Shown here: piece after piece, positions 36,778 to 45,943 of the stretch
Layout: each line of letters begins with the position of its first letter
How positions within the stretch are numbered: the stretch's first letter is position 1
Assembly (NCBI RefSeq): GCF_003994475.1
Contig: NZ_RZNY01000003.1
Location: 350,182 to 414,181, forward strand
Length of the DNA: 64,000 nt
Origin: Paenibacillus anaericanus
GTDB lineage: Bacteria > Bacillota > Bacilli > Paenibacillales > Paenibacillaceae
Reading direction: 5' to 3'
Made by a program: the position numbers and the translations under genes
The notes under the pieces: generated by a model
Database searches by the model: none
Told to the model about the DNA's origin: nothing
Seen by the model: the letters and a program-made list of their open reading frames with translations, nothing else

Positions 36778-37671
36778 TTACTTAGGCATTGATACCCAAT
36801 GCCCTTTGGACACTTCAACAAGCTCAGAGTTGTCCAGATTGAAGTTGTTATTCGTATCATCAAGTACAATACGCTTCTTATTTGCCTCAATTGCCGGATC
36901 CGGAATTGGAATAGCCGATAAGAGTGTTTTTGTATAAGGATGAAGCGGATTAGCGTAAAGTTCTTCACTTTCCGCAAGCTCAACGATCCGACCTAAATAC
37001 ATTACCGCTACACGGTCACTAATATGCTTCACCATCGAAAGATCATGCGCGATGAACAAATAGGTTAATCCCAAGCGATTCTGTAAATCTTTAAGCAAGT
37101 TAACAACCTGTGCCTGAATGGACACGTCTAGCGCAGAGATCGGCTCGTCACAAATAATGAATTTAGGATTTACCGCGAGTGCCCGAGCAATCCCGATACG
37201 TTGCCGCTGACCGCCGGAAAACTCATGTGGATAACGAGTTGCATGGTCCGGATTCAGTCCAACCATATCGAGCAAATCTTCTACTCGTTTTTTCCGTTCT
37301 TTTTTGCTTCCTGCCATATTATGAATATCAAGTGCTTCACCGATAATATCCGTTACCGTGAACCGTGGATTAAGTGATGCATATGGATCCTGAAATATCA
37401 TTTGCATATCACGACGCATAGCCTTCATTTTCTGAGGGGACAGTTTATAAATATCTGTTCCTTCAAAATGAACACTTCCACCTGTTGGTTCATATAGACG
37501 TAGTACAGTGCGTCCTGCTGTAGACTTACCGCAACCGGATTCGCCAACAAGACCTAGAGTCTCACCCTTGGCTATCGAGAAGCTGATATCATTTACAGCT
37601 TTGAGCATGTTTCCTGAGCCCACGTTGAAATATTTCTTAAGACCTTTTACTTCGATTAAGTTTTCACTCAT
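36778..37671 (-). CDS. oppF: Oligopeptide ABC transporter ATP-binding protein OppF
   Basis: Second ATPase of the oligopeptide importer. It has 297 aa. Walker [10 protein letters not shown], signature [15 protein letters not shown], Walker [13 protein letters not shown] and the switch His in [10 protein letters not shown] are all intact. A short oligo/dipeptide C-terminal extension follows ([16 protein letters not shown]). The start overlaps the oppD stop (ATGA). The C-terminal 35 residues are less conserved than usual. Confidence 0.93.
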   Translation of the reverse strand: MSENLIEVKGLKKYFNVGSGNMLKAVNDISFSIAKGETLGLVGESGCGKSTAGRTVLRLYEPTGGSVHFEGTDIYKLSPQKMKAMRRDMQMIFQDPYASLNPRFTVTDIIGEALDIHNMAGSKKERKKRVEDLLDMVGLNPDHATRYPHEFSGGQRQRIGIARALAVNPKFIICDEPISALDVSIQAQVVNLLKDLQNRLGLTYLFIAHDLSMVKHISDRVAVMYLGRIVELAESEELYANPLHPYTKTLLSAIPIPDPAIEANKKRIVLDDTNNNFNLDNSELVEVSKGHWVSMPK

Positions 37672-38666
37672 GATGATTGCGCCTCCTTAGCCATCGGGTG
37701 CAAATCCCAGCAACGCGCAGTGTGCGTTTCACTAAATTTAGTAGCTGCCGGATCAATTCTTTCACAAATTGCCATTGCTTGATCACAACGAGCAGCAAAT
37801 GGGCAACCGATAGGTGGCTTAATCAAATCTGGCGGAGTACCGATAATCGGAATAAGCGGCTCGCCTTTCTTCTGATCCAAACGAGGCATGGACCGTAACA
37901 ACCCTTTTGTATAAGGATGCTGAGGATTATTGAAAATCTCCCATTTGTCCCCAGTTTCCACTACTTCACCTGCGTACATAACGATGACGCGATCACACAT
38001 ACCAGCAACAACACCCAAATCATGGGTAATCAAAATGATGGATGTACCCAGACGCTTTTGCATGTCCTTCATGACATCCATAATCTGAGCCTGAATCGTT
38101 ACGTCAAGAGCTGTAGTTGGCTCATCTGCAATAAGAAGTGCAGGACTACAAGCTAGGGCAATTGCAATCATAACACGCTGACGCATACCGCCGGAGAACT
38201 CGTGAGGATATTGGTTAAAGCGGGCTTCTGCATTTTTAATGCCGACAAGCTTCAGCATTTCAATGGCCTCTTTCTTCGCCTGGCCCGCTGACATATTCTG
38301 ATGTTTGATTAAGACTTCAGTAATTTGCTTACCCACTTTGATGGTAGGATTCAAAGATGTCATCGGGTCTTGGAAGATCATACCAATATCTTTACCGCGA
38401 ATGGCTTCCATTTCTCTCATGCTCTTCTTCAAAATATCCTGTCCCTGGAACAGTATCTCGCCTTGACTGATTTTACAAGGAGGTGACGGAATAAGACGCA
38501 TAATCGTTTGAGCGGTAACACTCTTACCGCTTCCTGATTCACCAACGATCGCCAAAGTCTCTCCTTTTCCTACTTCAAAGTTCATACCACGGACAGCTTT
38601 TACTTCTCCTCCTTGGACTTGAAAGGAAACATGTAAATCTTTGATTTGTAAAATCGGTTCCATCAT
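37668..38666 (-). CDS. oppD: Oligopeptide ABC transporter ATP-binding protein OppD
   Basis: First ATPase of the importer. It has 332 aa. Walker [10 protein letters not shown], signature [15 protein letters not shown], Walker [13 protein letters not shown]. The C-terminal cysteine-rich segment ([21 protein letters not shown]) matches the 4Fe-4S-like motif of OppD/DppD proteins. GGAGGTG before the start supports ATG 38666 or the adjacent ATG 38663; the preceding GTG lies within the Shine-Dalgarno. Confidence 0.94.
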   Translation of the reverse strand: MMEPILQIKDLHVSFQVQGGEVKAVRGMNFEVGKGETLAIVGESGSGKSVTAQTIMRLIPSPPCKISQGEILFQGQDILKKSMREMEAIRGKDIGMIFQDPMTSLNPTIKVGKQITEVLIKHQNMSAGQAKKEAIEMLKLVGIKNAEARFNQYPHEFSGGMRQRVMIAIALACSPALLIADEPTTALDVTIQAQIMDVMKDMQKRLGTSIILITHDLGVVAGMCDRVIVMYAGEVVETGDKWEIFNNPQHPYTKGLLRSMPRLDQKKGEPLIPIIGTPPDLIKPPIGCPFAARCDQAMAICERIDPAATKFSETHTARCWDLHPMAKEAQSS

Positions 38667-38675
38667 TTTCACCTC

Positions 38676-39626
38676 CTATTTCTTCAATTTCGGATCAAGC
38701 GCGTCACGTAGACCATCGCCAAATATATTGAATGAAAGCATCGTCAAACTGATTAGTACGGCCGGGAATAACATACGCCAAGGGTAATATAACCAACCAG
38801 TAAGTGCATCATTGATCATTGAACCTAGTGAAGCAATCGGAGCTTGAACACCAAGTCCTAGGAAGCTTAAGAACGCTTCTGCAAAAATCGCATTCGGTAC
38901 TGATAATGTTACTGTAACAATAATCGGTCCCATTGCATTCGGTAACAAGTGACGGAACAATAATCTTCTCCAACCTGCACCCATGGAACGTGAAGCCAGG
39001 ACGAACTCACGGCTCTTCAGTTGCATGATCTCGCCTCGAACGATCCATGACATGTTAATCCAACCTGTGATGGTTAGAGCTAATATAATGGTCGGTAGGC
39101 TTGGTTCCATAACAACAAGCAACAGAATTGTTACAAGCAGATACGGAATTGCATACAAAATTTCCGAAAATTTGTTCATAATGTTATCTACACGACCACC
39201 AAAGTACCCCATAATACCGCCGTATATAACGCCGATAAAGAGATCGATCATAGCCGCAGCTAAACCAACGATCAGAGATATCCGGGCACCATACCAAGTA
39301 CGAACGAACATATCTCTACCTAAATCATCCGTCCCAAACCAGTGTTCTGCGGAGGGCTTCTGATTCGTGTTGAGCAAATCATTGGAATAATAATTATATT
39401 TAGAAATCATCGGGCCGACAATGGCAGCAATAACGATTAATCCAAGTACACCAAGTGCTGTCATAGCCATCTTGTTAGCACGTAGCCGTCTCCAAGCGTC
39501 ACGCCAAGCCGACAAGCTTTCACGTTGAATTACTTCAGCTTGTTTCTCGTCCGAACCAATCTTCCTGAAATCTTCAGGCTTCAAATCTACGGGTGATGAC
39601 ATCACTGTAATATCATTAGTATCCAA
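38676..39626 (-). CDS. oppC: Oligopeptide ABC transporter permease OppC
   Basis: Membrane permease subunit of 316 aa. An N-terminal polar extension (about 1-55) precedes the first transmembrane helix, then a periplasmic-side loop (HWFGTDDLGRDMFVRTWYGAR) and five further helices. The cytoplasmic EAA loop is around REFVLASRSMGAGWRRLLFRHLLPN. It lies between oppB and oppD with gaps of three and nine bases. Confidence 0.94.
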   Translation of the reverse strand: MDTNDITVMSSPVDLKPEDFRKIGSDEKQAEVIQRESLSAWRDAWRRLRANKMAMTALGVLGLIVIAAIVGPMISKYNYYSNDLLNTNQKPSAEHWFGTDDLGRDMFVRTWYGARISLIVGLAAAMIDLFIGVIYGGIMGYFGGRVDNIMNKFSEILYAIPYLLVTILLLVVMEPSLPTIILALTITGWINMSWIVRGEIMQLKSREFVLASRSMGAGWRRLLFRHLLPNAMGPIIVTVTLSVPNAIFAEAFLSFLGLGVQAPIASLGSMINDALTGWLYYPWRMLFPAVLISLTMLSFNIFGDGLRDALDPKLKK

Positions 39627-39629
39627 AGT

Positions 39630-40562
39630 TTAGTCCTCCTTTCCACCACTAAGTTTGATTCGCGGATCAACAAATACATAAGCCACGTCTGTCAAGAAAC
39701 GTGCCACCATCAACAATATTCCATAAAAGATCGTAATCCCCATGATAACCGGATAATCACGAACACCTATGGCTTGTACAAATTGCTTACCGATACCACC
39801 AATACCGAATATTTGCTCGATAACGACAGAACCCGTAACAATATTTGCAGTCATTGGACCTAGATAAGTGACTATAGGTAGGATACCGTTCCGAATTACA
39901 TGTTTGAACAATATCGCGTACCAACGTAAACCTTTAGCTTTTGCTGTCTTGATATAATCAGCATGCAAAACTTCCAGCATACTTGATCGTGTCAAACGAG
40001 CAATAAACGCTATAGGCTGTGCCGCTAATGCTGTAACCGGTAGGACATAATACATCGGACCCTTAAAGCCCATCGTTGGAAACATATGCAACTTAGAAGA
40101 AAACACAAATTGCAACAAGCTGGCAATTACGAAACTCGGAACCGCAATCCCCAGTACAGCAACCACCATCGCTATATTATCAATTAACCTTCGATGATAT
40201 AGTGCAGCTAAGAGCCCCAGAGTAACACCTACAATAACAGAAACGACAATCGCTACCAGGCCGAGCTTCAACGAGGCAGTAAAGGTATCTCCGATAATCG
40301 TAGACACATCTTGATTAATCTTCTTCATTGAAATACCAAAATCGCCTTGTGCTATATCTCCCAGGTACTTAAAGTACTGCTGATAAACTGGCTTATTCAA
40401 CCCATACTGCTCGTATAATCTCTCTTGAATTGCAACTGGTACCTTTTTCTCTGACATAAAGGGATTACCAGGTATTGCTTTCATAAGAAAGAAGGTGGCA
40501 GAAATCAAGATGAATAGTGAGACCAATGTGTAGAACAGTTTGTTCGCAATGTAACGTGCCAT
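39630..40562 (-). CDS. oppB: Oligopeptide ABC transporter permease OppB
   Basis: Membrane permease subunit of 310 aa with six predicted helices. The family N-terminus (MARYIANKLFYTLVSLFILISATFFL) is followed by PGNPF and the EAA loop DYIKTAKAKGLRWYAILFKHVIRN. I prefer ATG 40562 (GGAGG about 11 bases upstream) to the GTG four codons earlier, which lies in the Shine-Dalgarno. A strong hairpin terminator separates it from oppA. Confidence 0.94.
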   Translation of the reverse strand: MARYIANKLFYTLVSLFILISATFFLMKAIPGNPFMSEKKVPVAIQERLYEQYGLNKPVYQQYFKYLGDIAQGDFGISMKKINQDVSTIIGDTFTASLKLGLVAIVVSVIVGVTLGLLAALYHRRLIDNIAMVVAVLGIAVPSFVIASLLQFVFSSKLHMFPTMGFKGPMYYVLPVTALAAQPIAFIARLTRSSMLEVLHADYIKTAKAKGLRWYAILFKHVIRNGILPIVTYLGPMTANIVTGSVVIEQIFGIGGIGKQFVQAIGVRDYPVIMGITIFYGILLMVARFLTDVAYVFVDPRIKLSGGKED

Positions 40563-40681
40563 GCCCGTTAGCACCTCCTCTTATTAATTTTTTCGACATA
40601 AATCGATTTTAGGATAAACTTTTTCATTTGTCTATTCTATATAATTCCAACAACCAAAAGAGCTGGATCGATTTCCCACAC

Positions 40682-40724
40682 AAAAAAAACGGGATATATA
40701 TGGAATACCCAATATATATCCCGT
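40682..40724 (-). terminator. Intercistronic terminator between oppA and oppB
   Basis: A 13-bp perfect stem (ACGGGATATATAT and complement) with a ten-base loop and T8 on the minus strand. It lies between the binding protein and the first permease gene of the same operon. Partial readthrough would give much more OppA than permease. Confidence 0.88.
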
Positions 40725-40758
40725 CAAGCATTATCTGATTGAATAATTTACCAATTAA

Positions 40759-42456
40759 TTAATGCTCCAACAGGTAAGCACGTGAGTAATCAACCGCGCC
40801 ACTATAGTCAACAACTACATTTTTCAAATACGGTTTCACAAGTGAAACGTTAGTGTAGTAGTACAAAGGCAGAATAGCCATATTGTCTTTGACAAGGATT
40901 GTTTCTGCTTGACTGAACTTCTCGTCACGCACTTTAACATCGTCTGTTGCTTTTGCTTCCTGAATCAACTTATCATACTCTGGGTTCGCGAAACCAACGT
41001 CATTGTTACCACCGCCGGTAGTCCACATATCCAGGAATGTCATAGGATCACTGTAATCTGCAGTCCAACCAGCGCGAGCGATTTGGTAATTAAGGCTGTT
41101 ACGATTTTGTAAGAAAACGCCCCACTCTTGGTTTTCCGTTTTCACATCAACACCAAGGTTGTTCTTCCACATATCAGCTATAGCCAGCGCAATTTTCTTG
41201 TGGCCTTCACTAGTATTATAGATCAATGTAACTTCAGGAAGCTTGGTATATCCTTCTTCTTTCATACCCTCTTCAAGGAGTTTTTTCGCTTCATCATAGT
41301 TCTCTTGGAAATACTCGGAATCAGCATGTGCAGCACGGAATTCACCCTCTGCTCCTTCGATACCCGGAGGTACGAAACCATAGGCTGGAATTTGACCACC
41401 CAAAGATACCTTTTCTACAAGATCTTGACGGCTAAGCGACATTGCAAATGCTTTACGGATTTTCTCATTATCAAAAGGCTTAGCTGTAACGTTAAATTGA
41501 TAGTAATAAGTACTAGCTATACCTTTAACATGAAATTCATCTTTAAGTTCATTCTTAACAATTGGAATTTGATCCGTTGGAATTTCTCCGTTTGGATGAC
41601 CCGCACGATCCAATTCACCATTTTTATAGCTGGCAAGTTCAGTAGCACCACTTTCAACCAAAGACATATTGATCGTGTTTAGCTTGATGCTTTCTGCATC
41701 CCAGTACTTGTCATTTTTAGTCAACTCAATTGTTTGACCTTTATCCCAAGTTGTTAAAGTGAATTCACCGTTCACAACCATTTTATCTTTGTTAACTGCC
41801 CATTTAGGATCTTCTTTAACCGATTGGTGAATCGGGAAAAACGTATAGAAAGAAGTTAGTCCCAAGAAATATGGTGTAGGTGTATTAAGATTAACTTCCA
41901 AAGTGTTAGCGTCGATTGCTTTAACGCCTACTTCGTTGAAGTCAGTAAGGGTACCTTCATTATATTCTTTAGCACCTTTGATGTAATACAATTGATATGC
42001 ATAAGGTGGAGCTGGATCAGTCTTAGGGCTAAGGACGCGTTCCCAAGCGAAAACGAAGTTTTCTGCTGTTACTGGGTCACCATTGCTCCAAGTTGCGCCT
42101 TGACGAAGATGGAACGTATATTTAGTACCGTCAACTTCCCATTTCTCTGCTGCTGCAGGAACGGCTTGACCAGAGTCATCAATACGTGTAAGACCTTCAT
42201 ACATTAGATTAAGTACTGTGTTTGCTTGACTGTCTTGAGCTTGGCCTGGGTCAAAAGTAGGTGGTTCAGCAGACAAGTTAATTCTCAGCGTTTGATCTGC
42301 AGCCAATTTTTCTGTAGCTTCACCAGTGTTGCCGCCTGTGTTGGTTCCGTTGTTACCTCCGCTTGATGCATTGTCATTAGATCCACAAGCTGAGAGCAGC
42401 GTGCCGATAGCAAGAACAAATGTCAGCAGAAGCAATAAACTTTTATTCTTCTTCAT
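40759..42456 (-). CDS. oppA: Oligopeptide-binding lipoprotein OppA
   Basis: Surface-bound peptide-binding protein of 565 aa (SBP family 5). The signal peptide ends in a lipobox (LLSACGS, Cys24) followed by a Gly/Asn/Thr-rich linker. Family motifs are NLMYEGLTRID, YTFHLRQGATWSNGDPVTAENFVFAWER and ARAGWTADYSDPMTFLDMW. It would be matured by the LspA encoded in this window. In B. subtilis, Opp imports peptide signals for sporulation and competence; a similar role is likely but not shown. Confidence 0.95.
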   Translation of the reverse strand: MKKNKSLLLLLTFVLAIGTLLSACGSNDNASSGGNNGTNTGGNTGEATEKLAADQTLRINLSAEPPTFDPGQAQDSQANTVLNLMYEGLTRIDDSGQAVPAAAEKWEVDGTKYTFHLRQGATWSNGDPVTAENFVFAWERVLSPKTDPAPPYAYQLYYIKGAKEYNEGTLTDFNEVGVKAIDANTLEVNLNTPTPYFLGLTSFYTFFPIHQSVKEDPKWAVNKDKMVVNGEFTLTTWDKGQTIELTKNDKYWDAESIKLNTINMSLVESGATELASYKNGELDRAGHPNGEIPTDQIPIVKNELKDEFHVKGIASTYYYQFNVTAKPFDNEKIRKAFAMSLSRQDLVEKVSLGGQIPAYGFVPPGIEGAEGEFRAAHADSEYFQENYDEAKKLLEEGMKEEGYTKLPEVTLIYNTSEGHKKIALAIADMWKNNLGVDVKTENQEWGVFLQNRNSLNYQIARAGWTADYSDPMTFLDMWTTGGGNNDVGFANPEYDKLIQEAKATDDVKVRDEKFSQAETILVKDNMAILPLYYYTNVSLVKPYLKNVVVDYSGAVDYSRAYLLEH

Positions 42457-42642
42457 CTTGCAAATTCCCCCCTAAAAAAAGTTTTTGGTATATGTTTTAA
42501 GATTATACAACCAGCGGTCAAAAAAATCCATTAAATATTCAGGACATAGGGTTGCACATTCTAAAAAAAACAAAATTATTAACAATATTGTCTATTATAC
42601 ATTATTGACATTTCGATATTTTTTAATTATTACCTTAAAAAA
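42457..42642 (-). promoter_or_regulatory. AT-rich upstream region of oppA
   Basis: About 185 AT-rich bases precede oppA. Two minus-strand TATAAT hexamers (42502-42507 and 42594-42599) are the best -10 candidates, but neither has a good -35. On the + strand a TTGACA (42605-42610) is followed 17 bases later by TATTAC with no gene behind it. The promoter for oppA should be here; I cannot fix it. Confidence 0.35.
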
Positions 42643-42857
42643 TAAGGCTCAGATCCAAATCAGAGGTACAGTCCCTAAAGTGGAATGGTGCTATATTTAG
42701 GAGGATGTTACCATCACTGTTAAAGGAATAGTGCTTGAATTGAACCACATAAAGTGGAAATCCTCCTTGTAACTGTAAACACTCCGCTTGTCCACATTCC
42801 TCCAAACTCCACTGTTGTATTCATACTGTCAATCACTGATTTATAGATTGAGCCTTA
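42643..42857. repeat. 215-bp fold-back (MITE-like) repeat
   Basis: The segment is bounded by inverted repeats: TAAGGCTCAGATC at 42643-42655 and GATTGAGCCTTA at 42846-42857. The similarity continues inward with small gaps (AATCAG and ACAGT on both arms, then AGTGGA). An inner pair AGGAGGAT (42699-42706) and ATCCTCCT (42760-42767) is perfect. The whole can fold as a long imperfect hairpin. No coding frame is convincing. It resembles a non-autonomous miniature inverted-repeat element or a fold-back intergenic repeat. No clear target duplication is visible. Confidence 0.6.
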
Positions 42858-42900
42858 AATATTCCCCACTGGAGGAAAGATATTCACTAATTATGTTTAA

Positions 42901-43272
42901 CTATGCAGCCGCTAAATATGTAATAAAACTAATTAAAAACAAGATTATATACGCGATCCCCGTTCCCGCAAAGGCTAATCTCCAAACTGCCCGAAACAAC
43001 CTCTTCGCGTCAACCTTACCTTTCAGACGATTCTGCGCCCCCCCAATTAATCCGCCAACAATCAGTAATATTAGAACTATAAGGTATAACCCAAAACCTG
43101 AATTAAATACATTGTTAAAAAGTGCTGACACCGACAAAATTAGAAATAACGTGGTTACATCCATCGCAAGCTTAATGGCTGCCTTCTTGTCTCTCTGAAA
43201 ATAGAAATGAATGAAATAGACCAATAAAAAGGGGATAAACGGCACGATAGACAGAACAGCCAACAGACCCAT
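42901..43272 (-). CDS. DUF3397 family membrane protein
   Basis: A 123-aa protein with four hydrophobic segments (about 4-24, 36-53, 60-78 and 96-120) and a short basic loop (QNRLKGKVDAKR). It matches the DUF3397 pattern of small Bacilli membrane proteins of unknown function. In B. subtilis related genes are found near panE-like and bshC/mraZ genes, as here. AGGAGGT lies before the ATG. Confidence 0.75.
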   Translation of the reverse strand: MGLLAVLSIVPFIPFLLVYFIHFYFQRDKKAAIKLAMDVTTLFLILSVSALFNNVFNSGFGLYLIVLILLIVGGLIGGAQNRLKGKVDAKRLFRAVWRLAFAGTGIAYIILFLISFITYLAAA

Positions 43273-43287
43273 GTTCCACCTCCTAAA

Positions 43288-43366
43288 AGTTTTGTGAGCA
43301 ATAACTACTTGGAATTACTTCGTACAAAACTTGCATCGTATGCATACGCTTAGTTTTGTGAGCAAT
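43288..43366. repeat. 15-bp direct repeat bracketing the DUF3397-panE gap
   Basis: AGTTTTGTGAGCAAT occurs at 43288-43302 and exactly again at 43352-43366, which abuts the panE stop. Between them are an inverted partial copy (ACAAAACT, 43324-43331) and the perfect palindrome CGTATGCATACG. It may be an operator pair, or a duplication left by an insertion and excision. Confidence 0.6.
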
Positions 43367-44362
43367 TCAGATCGATATGCGATTAGTGGATGGCAAGCCA
43401 CGTATAAGTTGCCAAACCATTTCGTGTCCAGGTGCAGAAACTCCAGCAGAACGTCCCATTTCAACCAGATAACCATTGATAAAATCTACCTCAGTAGGAA
43501 CTCCCTGAAGTACATCATTCAACATTGAAGAGATATTTCCAGCAGTAGAACGACACACTTCAGAAACTTGCTCATACAGAGCGGGATCATATGATATTCC
43601 ATTTGCCTGATAAATAGCTGCCCCTTCTTGGCAAAGCTGTCTGAGCAAGTTTCTACGCTCCTCTGTCTCCAGCAACTCACCATTGGGAATTCGCCATAAT
43701 GCTGTCAATGGATTAACAACTGCGTTAATCAATAGTTTCCTAAAAATTTCCCTATCGATGTCTTTCGACAAAAAGGCAGGGAATCCTGCTATATCTAGCG
43801 TATTCACCAAACTTTCTCCTCTATCATCCCCATATATTCCCTTTTCAGCTTCTCTTTGATCGGATTTCGGACTCCTTCTCTCAACTATACCTATAGTCGT
43901 CTTCCCAACCCCAGATCGAATTACACGTTCTGTTCCAATCCGCTTTCCTCCTTCGGTTGTAACCGCCGTGTAGATCTGTCTACCTTTCAAAAAAGTTAAT
44001 AATTTTTCTACATGTCCCATTCCATTTTGAAAACATAATGTCCCAGTCCTCTCTCCATGCAGTGACTGAATTATGCTCAACAGCTCTCCATCTATATGTC
44101 GCTGTTTAGTCGTTATAAACACCCAATCATTTTCTCTATACTCACCGATCTTAACAGCTTCTTTAATCTGATGAGCTTGGAATTTACTTGCTTCAATCTG
44201 ATGAAGCGATCCATCAGATTCTTCCAATATGTACCCTTGCTTAGTGAGTAAGTCCGCTTGATGATTAGTTCTTGTCCAAAAGGTAACTTCATGTCCCGCA
44301 TTTAGCAGTTTCGCTCCAAAAAGCAAGCCTAACGCTCCCGCTCCTATGATCTCAAACTTCAT
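43367..44362 (-). CDS. panE: 2-dehydropantoate 2-reductase (ketopantoate reductase)
   Basis: NADPH-dependent reduction of ketopantoate to pantoate for pantothenate/CoA synthesis. It has 331 aa. The Rossmann motif IGAGALGLLFGA starts at residue 5. QNGMGHVEKL and the catalytic-lysine region FRKLLINAVVNPLTAL with the C-terminal ApbA domain follow. Bacilli often have several ApbA/PanE paralogues, so its in vivo substrate could differ. It is separated from rsfA by a strong terminator and so has its own promoter in 44363-44445, which I cannot define. Confidence 0.88.
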   Translation of the reverse strand: MKFEIIGAGALGLLFGAKLLNAGHEVTFWTRTNHQADLLTKQGYILEESDGSLHQIEASKFQAHQIKEAVKIGEYRENDWVFITTKQRHIDGELLSIIQSLHGERTGTLCFQNGMGHVEKLLTFLKGRQIYTAVTTEGGKRIGTERVIRSGVGKTTIGIVERRSPKSDQREAEKGIYGDDRGESLVNTLDIAGFPAFLSKDIDREIFRKLLINAVVNPLTALWRIPNGELLETEERRNLLRQLCQEGAAIYQANGISYDPALYEQVSEVCRSTAGNISSMLNDVLQGVPTEVDFINGYLVEMGRSAGVSAPGHEMVWQLIRGLPSTNRISI

Positions 44363-44445
44363 TCCAATCTCTCCTTCTACTTACACATTATAGCTTCTCC
44401 GCATTTAACCTATCTTCTTTATACCAAATCCTTACCTACAAACAC

Positions 44446-44475
44446 AAAAAAATTCCGTCAAAGTTGACGGAATTC
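44446..44475 (-). terminator. Terminator after rsfA
   Basis: Perfect 11-bp stem AATTCCGTCAA/TTGACGGAATT with a two-base loop (longer if end pairs open) and T7 on the minus strand, 15 bases beyond the rsfA stop. Confidence 0.9.
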
Positions 44476-44490
44476 TCTGTGGTAATTACT

Positions 44491-45153
44491 CTATTCAATG
44501 CGCTCAAGATTACCATTTGCATCCATTTTAAATCTCGTCTTTGACTCATCTTCCTCTTCATTCAGAAATGCAAGACGACGTGCTCGATCCATAATTTGAA
44601 TCAGTGCTCTATAGTCGTCATTCACGACTCTATAGTCCGTCTGTACTTCATTCACTTGGGCAGAGAGCCTATTATTATGTTTGCGAAGGAGCTCCAGTTC
44701 TTCGTCTCTCTCGCGCAATTCCTTCTCCAAGGATTTCATATGGCGACTTGTTTCTTGTACCGTATTTTTCCATCCTCGCAAAAAGCGAATAACAGCATCG
44801 ATCGAAATCGTCTCTTCCGTTACCCCTTCACTTCTATAATTTCCGTCTTCCAGTTCAACAGAAGCCAAAGAAGCTAAGGAAGCGATTGCTGAATTGCCCA
44901 CAATTGAGCCTTGTTTCTTCAAATAATTACGTTTCTGTCTTTGTGCCTTAGCAATTCCAATAGCAGCATCGTATTTTTTACGAATACAACTGTTCCACCG
45001 GAAGCCACAGGCTGCCGCGGTCCTTCCGATTCTTTCACCCACTTCTTCAAATGCAGTAAGTTGTGTACTACCTTCCCGTATATGCCGCAAGGTAACTTCT
45101 GCCAATATCAAATCATCTTCTGTACTCCATGCATCTTGTCTCACAGCTGTCAT
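44491..45153 (-). CDS. rsfA: RsfA-family prespore transcription regulator
   Basis: DNA-binding protein of 220 aa. The Myb/SANT-like N-terminal domain ([61 protein letters not shown]) is the hallmark of RsfA. A long coiled coil (about 140-190) follows. In B. subtilis RsfA tunes sigma-F-dependent genes in the prespore. I start at ATG 45153, ten bases after AGGAGG; the upstream ATG runs through that site. A palindrome about 45 bases before the start may be an operator. The longer paralogue group also includes vegetative regulators, so prespore action is by homology. Confidence 0.88.
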   Translation of the reverse strand: MTAVRQDAWSTEDDLILAEVTLRHIREGSTQLTAFEEVGERIGRTAAACGFRWNSCIRKKYDAAIGIAKAQRQKRNYLKKQGSIVGNSAIASLASLASVELEDGNYRSEGVTEETISIDAVIRFLRGWKNTVQETSRHMKSLEKELRERDEELELLRKHNNRLSAQVNEVQTDYRVVNDDYRALIQIMDRARRLAFLNEEEDESKTRFKMDANGNLERIE

Positions 45154-45197
45154 ACTATAAATACCTCCTAACGACATCTAATAACCGCCTTCTTAGC

Positions 45198-45231
45198 CAT
45201 CAACCCATTGCGTTATTTCAATTGGTTGATG
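45198..45231. promoter_or_regulatory. Palindrome upstream of rsfA
   Basis: CATCAACCCATTG (45198-45210) and CAATTGGTTGATG (45219-45231) are inverted with one mismatch over 13 bp and an eight-base centre. No T-run follows. The gap 45154-45537 between the divergent rsfA and DUF2626 genes otherwise holds AT-rich sequence and the promoter at 45461. Confidence 0.5.
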
Positions 45232-45460
45232 CTCAAAAGACCTCTTACTCCATTTCTATGCCTCTTAAAGAGTTCATAGAATCTATTTGATACTATTTTG
45301 TATGTCCAAAAAAAGTTACTGTCATACATTCATCTATAAAAGACTAATAAAAAGAAAAATATATCATTAAAAACTCCATAACACTTTTGGATAATCTCGC
45401 ATATAACTATTATATAAATCACAATTCGATGCCTATATTTTGGTTTTTATTGACTTTTTG

Positions 45461-45489
45461 TTTACACTTTTTGGGGCTACGGGTATAAT
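45461..45489 (+). promoter_or_regulatory. Sigma-A promoter of the DUF2626 gene
   Basis: TTTACA (45461-45466), 17 bases, then consensus TATAAT (45484-45489). It lies 49 bases before the GTG start on the + strand. Confidence 0.85.
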
Positions 45490-45537
45490 ATTGGATAGAG
45501 GTTAATACTGTGTATACATATGAAGGGGGAGTTAATC

Positions 45538-45774
45538 GTGGCACGCATGTTCCGCGTTCTTGGCTTTTTCACACTCGTCATTGGCCTGATGGCCTTTGCA
45601 GGTGATCTAATTGAAATGGCTCTGCTATTTTTCCTGCAAACTGCTTTTTTCGTGGTCTTCGGTTACCTGAAGTTTACAGAGAGAACGTATATCCTGCTTT
45701 TCTGGGGATATATGATCGTTGCATTTACTGGATTTAGCTATTGGACGATCTTTCAAATGGGCATGCCCCTCTAA
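45538..45774 (+). CDS. DUF2626 small membrane protein (YqgY-like)
   Basis: A 78-aa protein with three hydrophobic stretches (about 5-25, 27-45 and 53-70). It begins with the family pattern ARMFRVLGFFT and contains YLKFTERTYILLFWGYM. The start is GTG 45538, six bases after GGGGGAG. It has its own sigma-A promoter and terminator, so it is a single-gene unit. Function unknown; related proteins are conserved across Bacilli. Confidence 0.8.
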   Translation: MARMFRVLGFFTLVIGLMAFAGDLIEMALLFFLQTAFFVVFGYLKFTERTYILLFWGYMIVAFTGFSYWTIFQMGMPL

Positions 45775-45815
45775 TTATTTGACGAATACGATCCTCCCCA
45801 AATTTCAAATGTATT

Positions 45816-45856
45816 TAGAAGACGATTCCGATGTAACATCCGGGTCGTCTTCTTTT
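45816..45856 (+). terminator. Terminator after DUF2626 gene
   Basis: GAAGACGA/TCGTCTTC stem with an inner CCGATGTAACATCCGG pairing, followed by TTTT on the + strand, 42 bases beyond the stop. Confidence 0.8.
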
Positions 45857-45943
45857 CGTACAGAAGGAATAAATCAGACATGCTGATATTTCCTTTCCTA
45901 AGATCATATATATATGTACATCAACTTAAGGAGAGGATCGCCC

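Noticed and set aside
42788..43198. 136-codon + strand frame opposite DUF3397
   Set aside because: It is the antisense shadow of the DUF3397 gene and runs into the fold-back repeat; no ribosome site.
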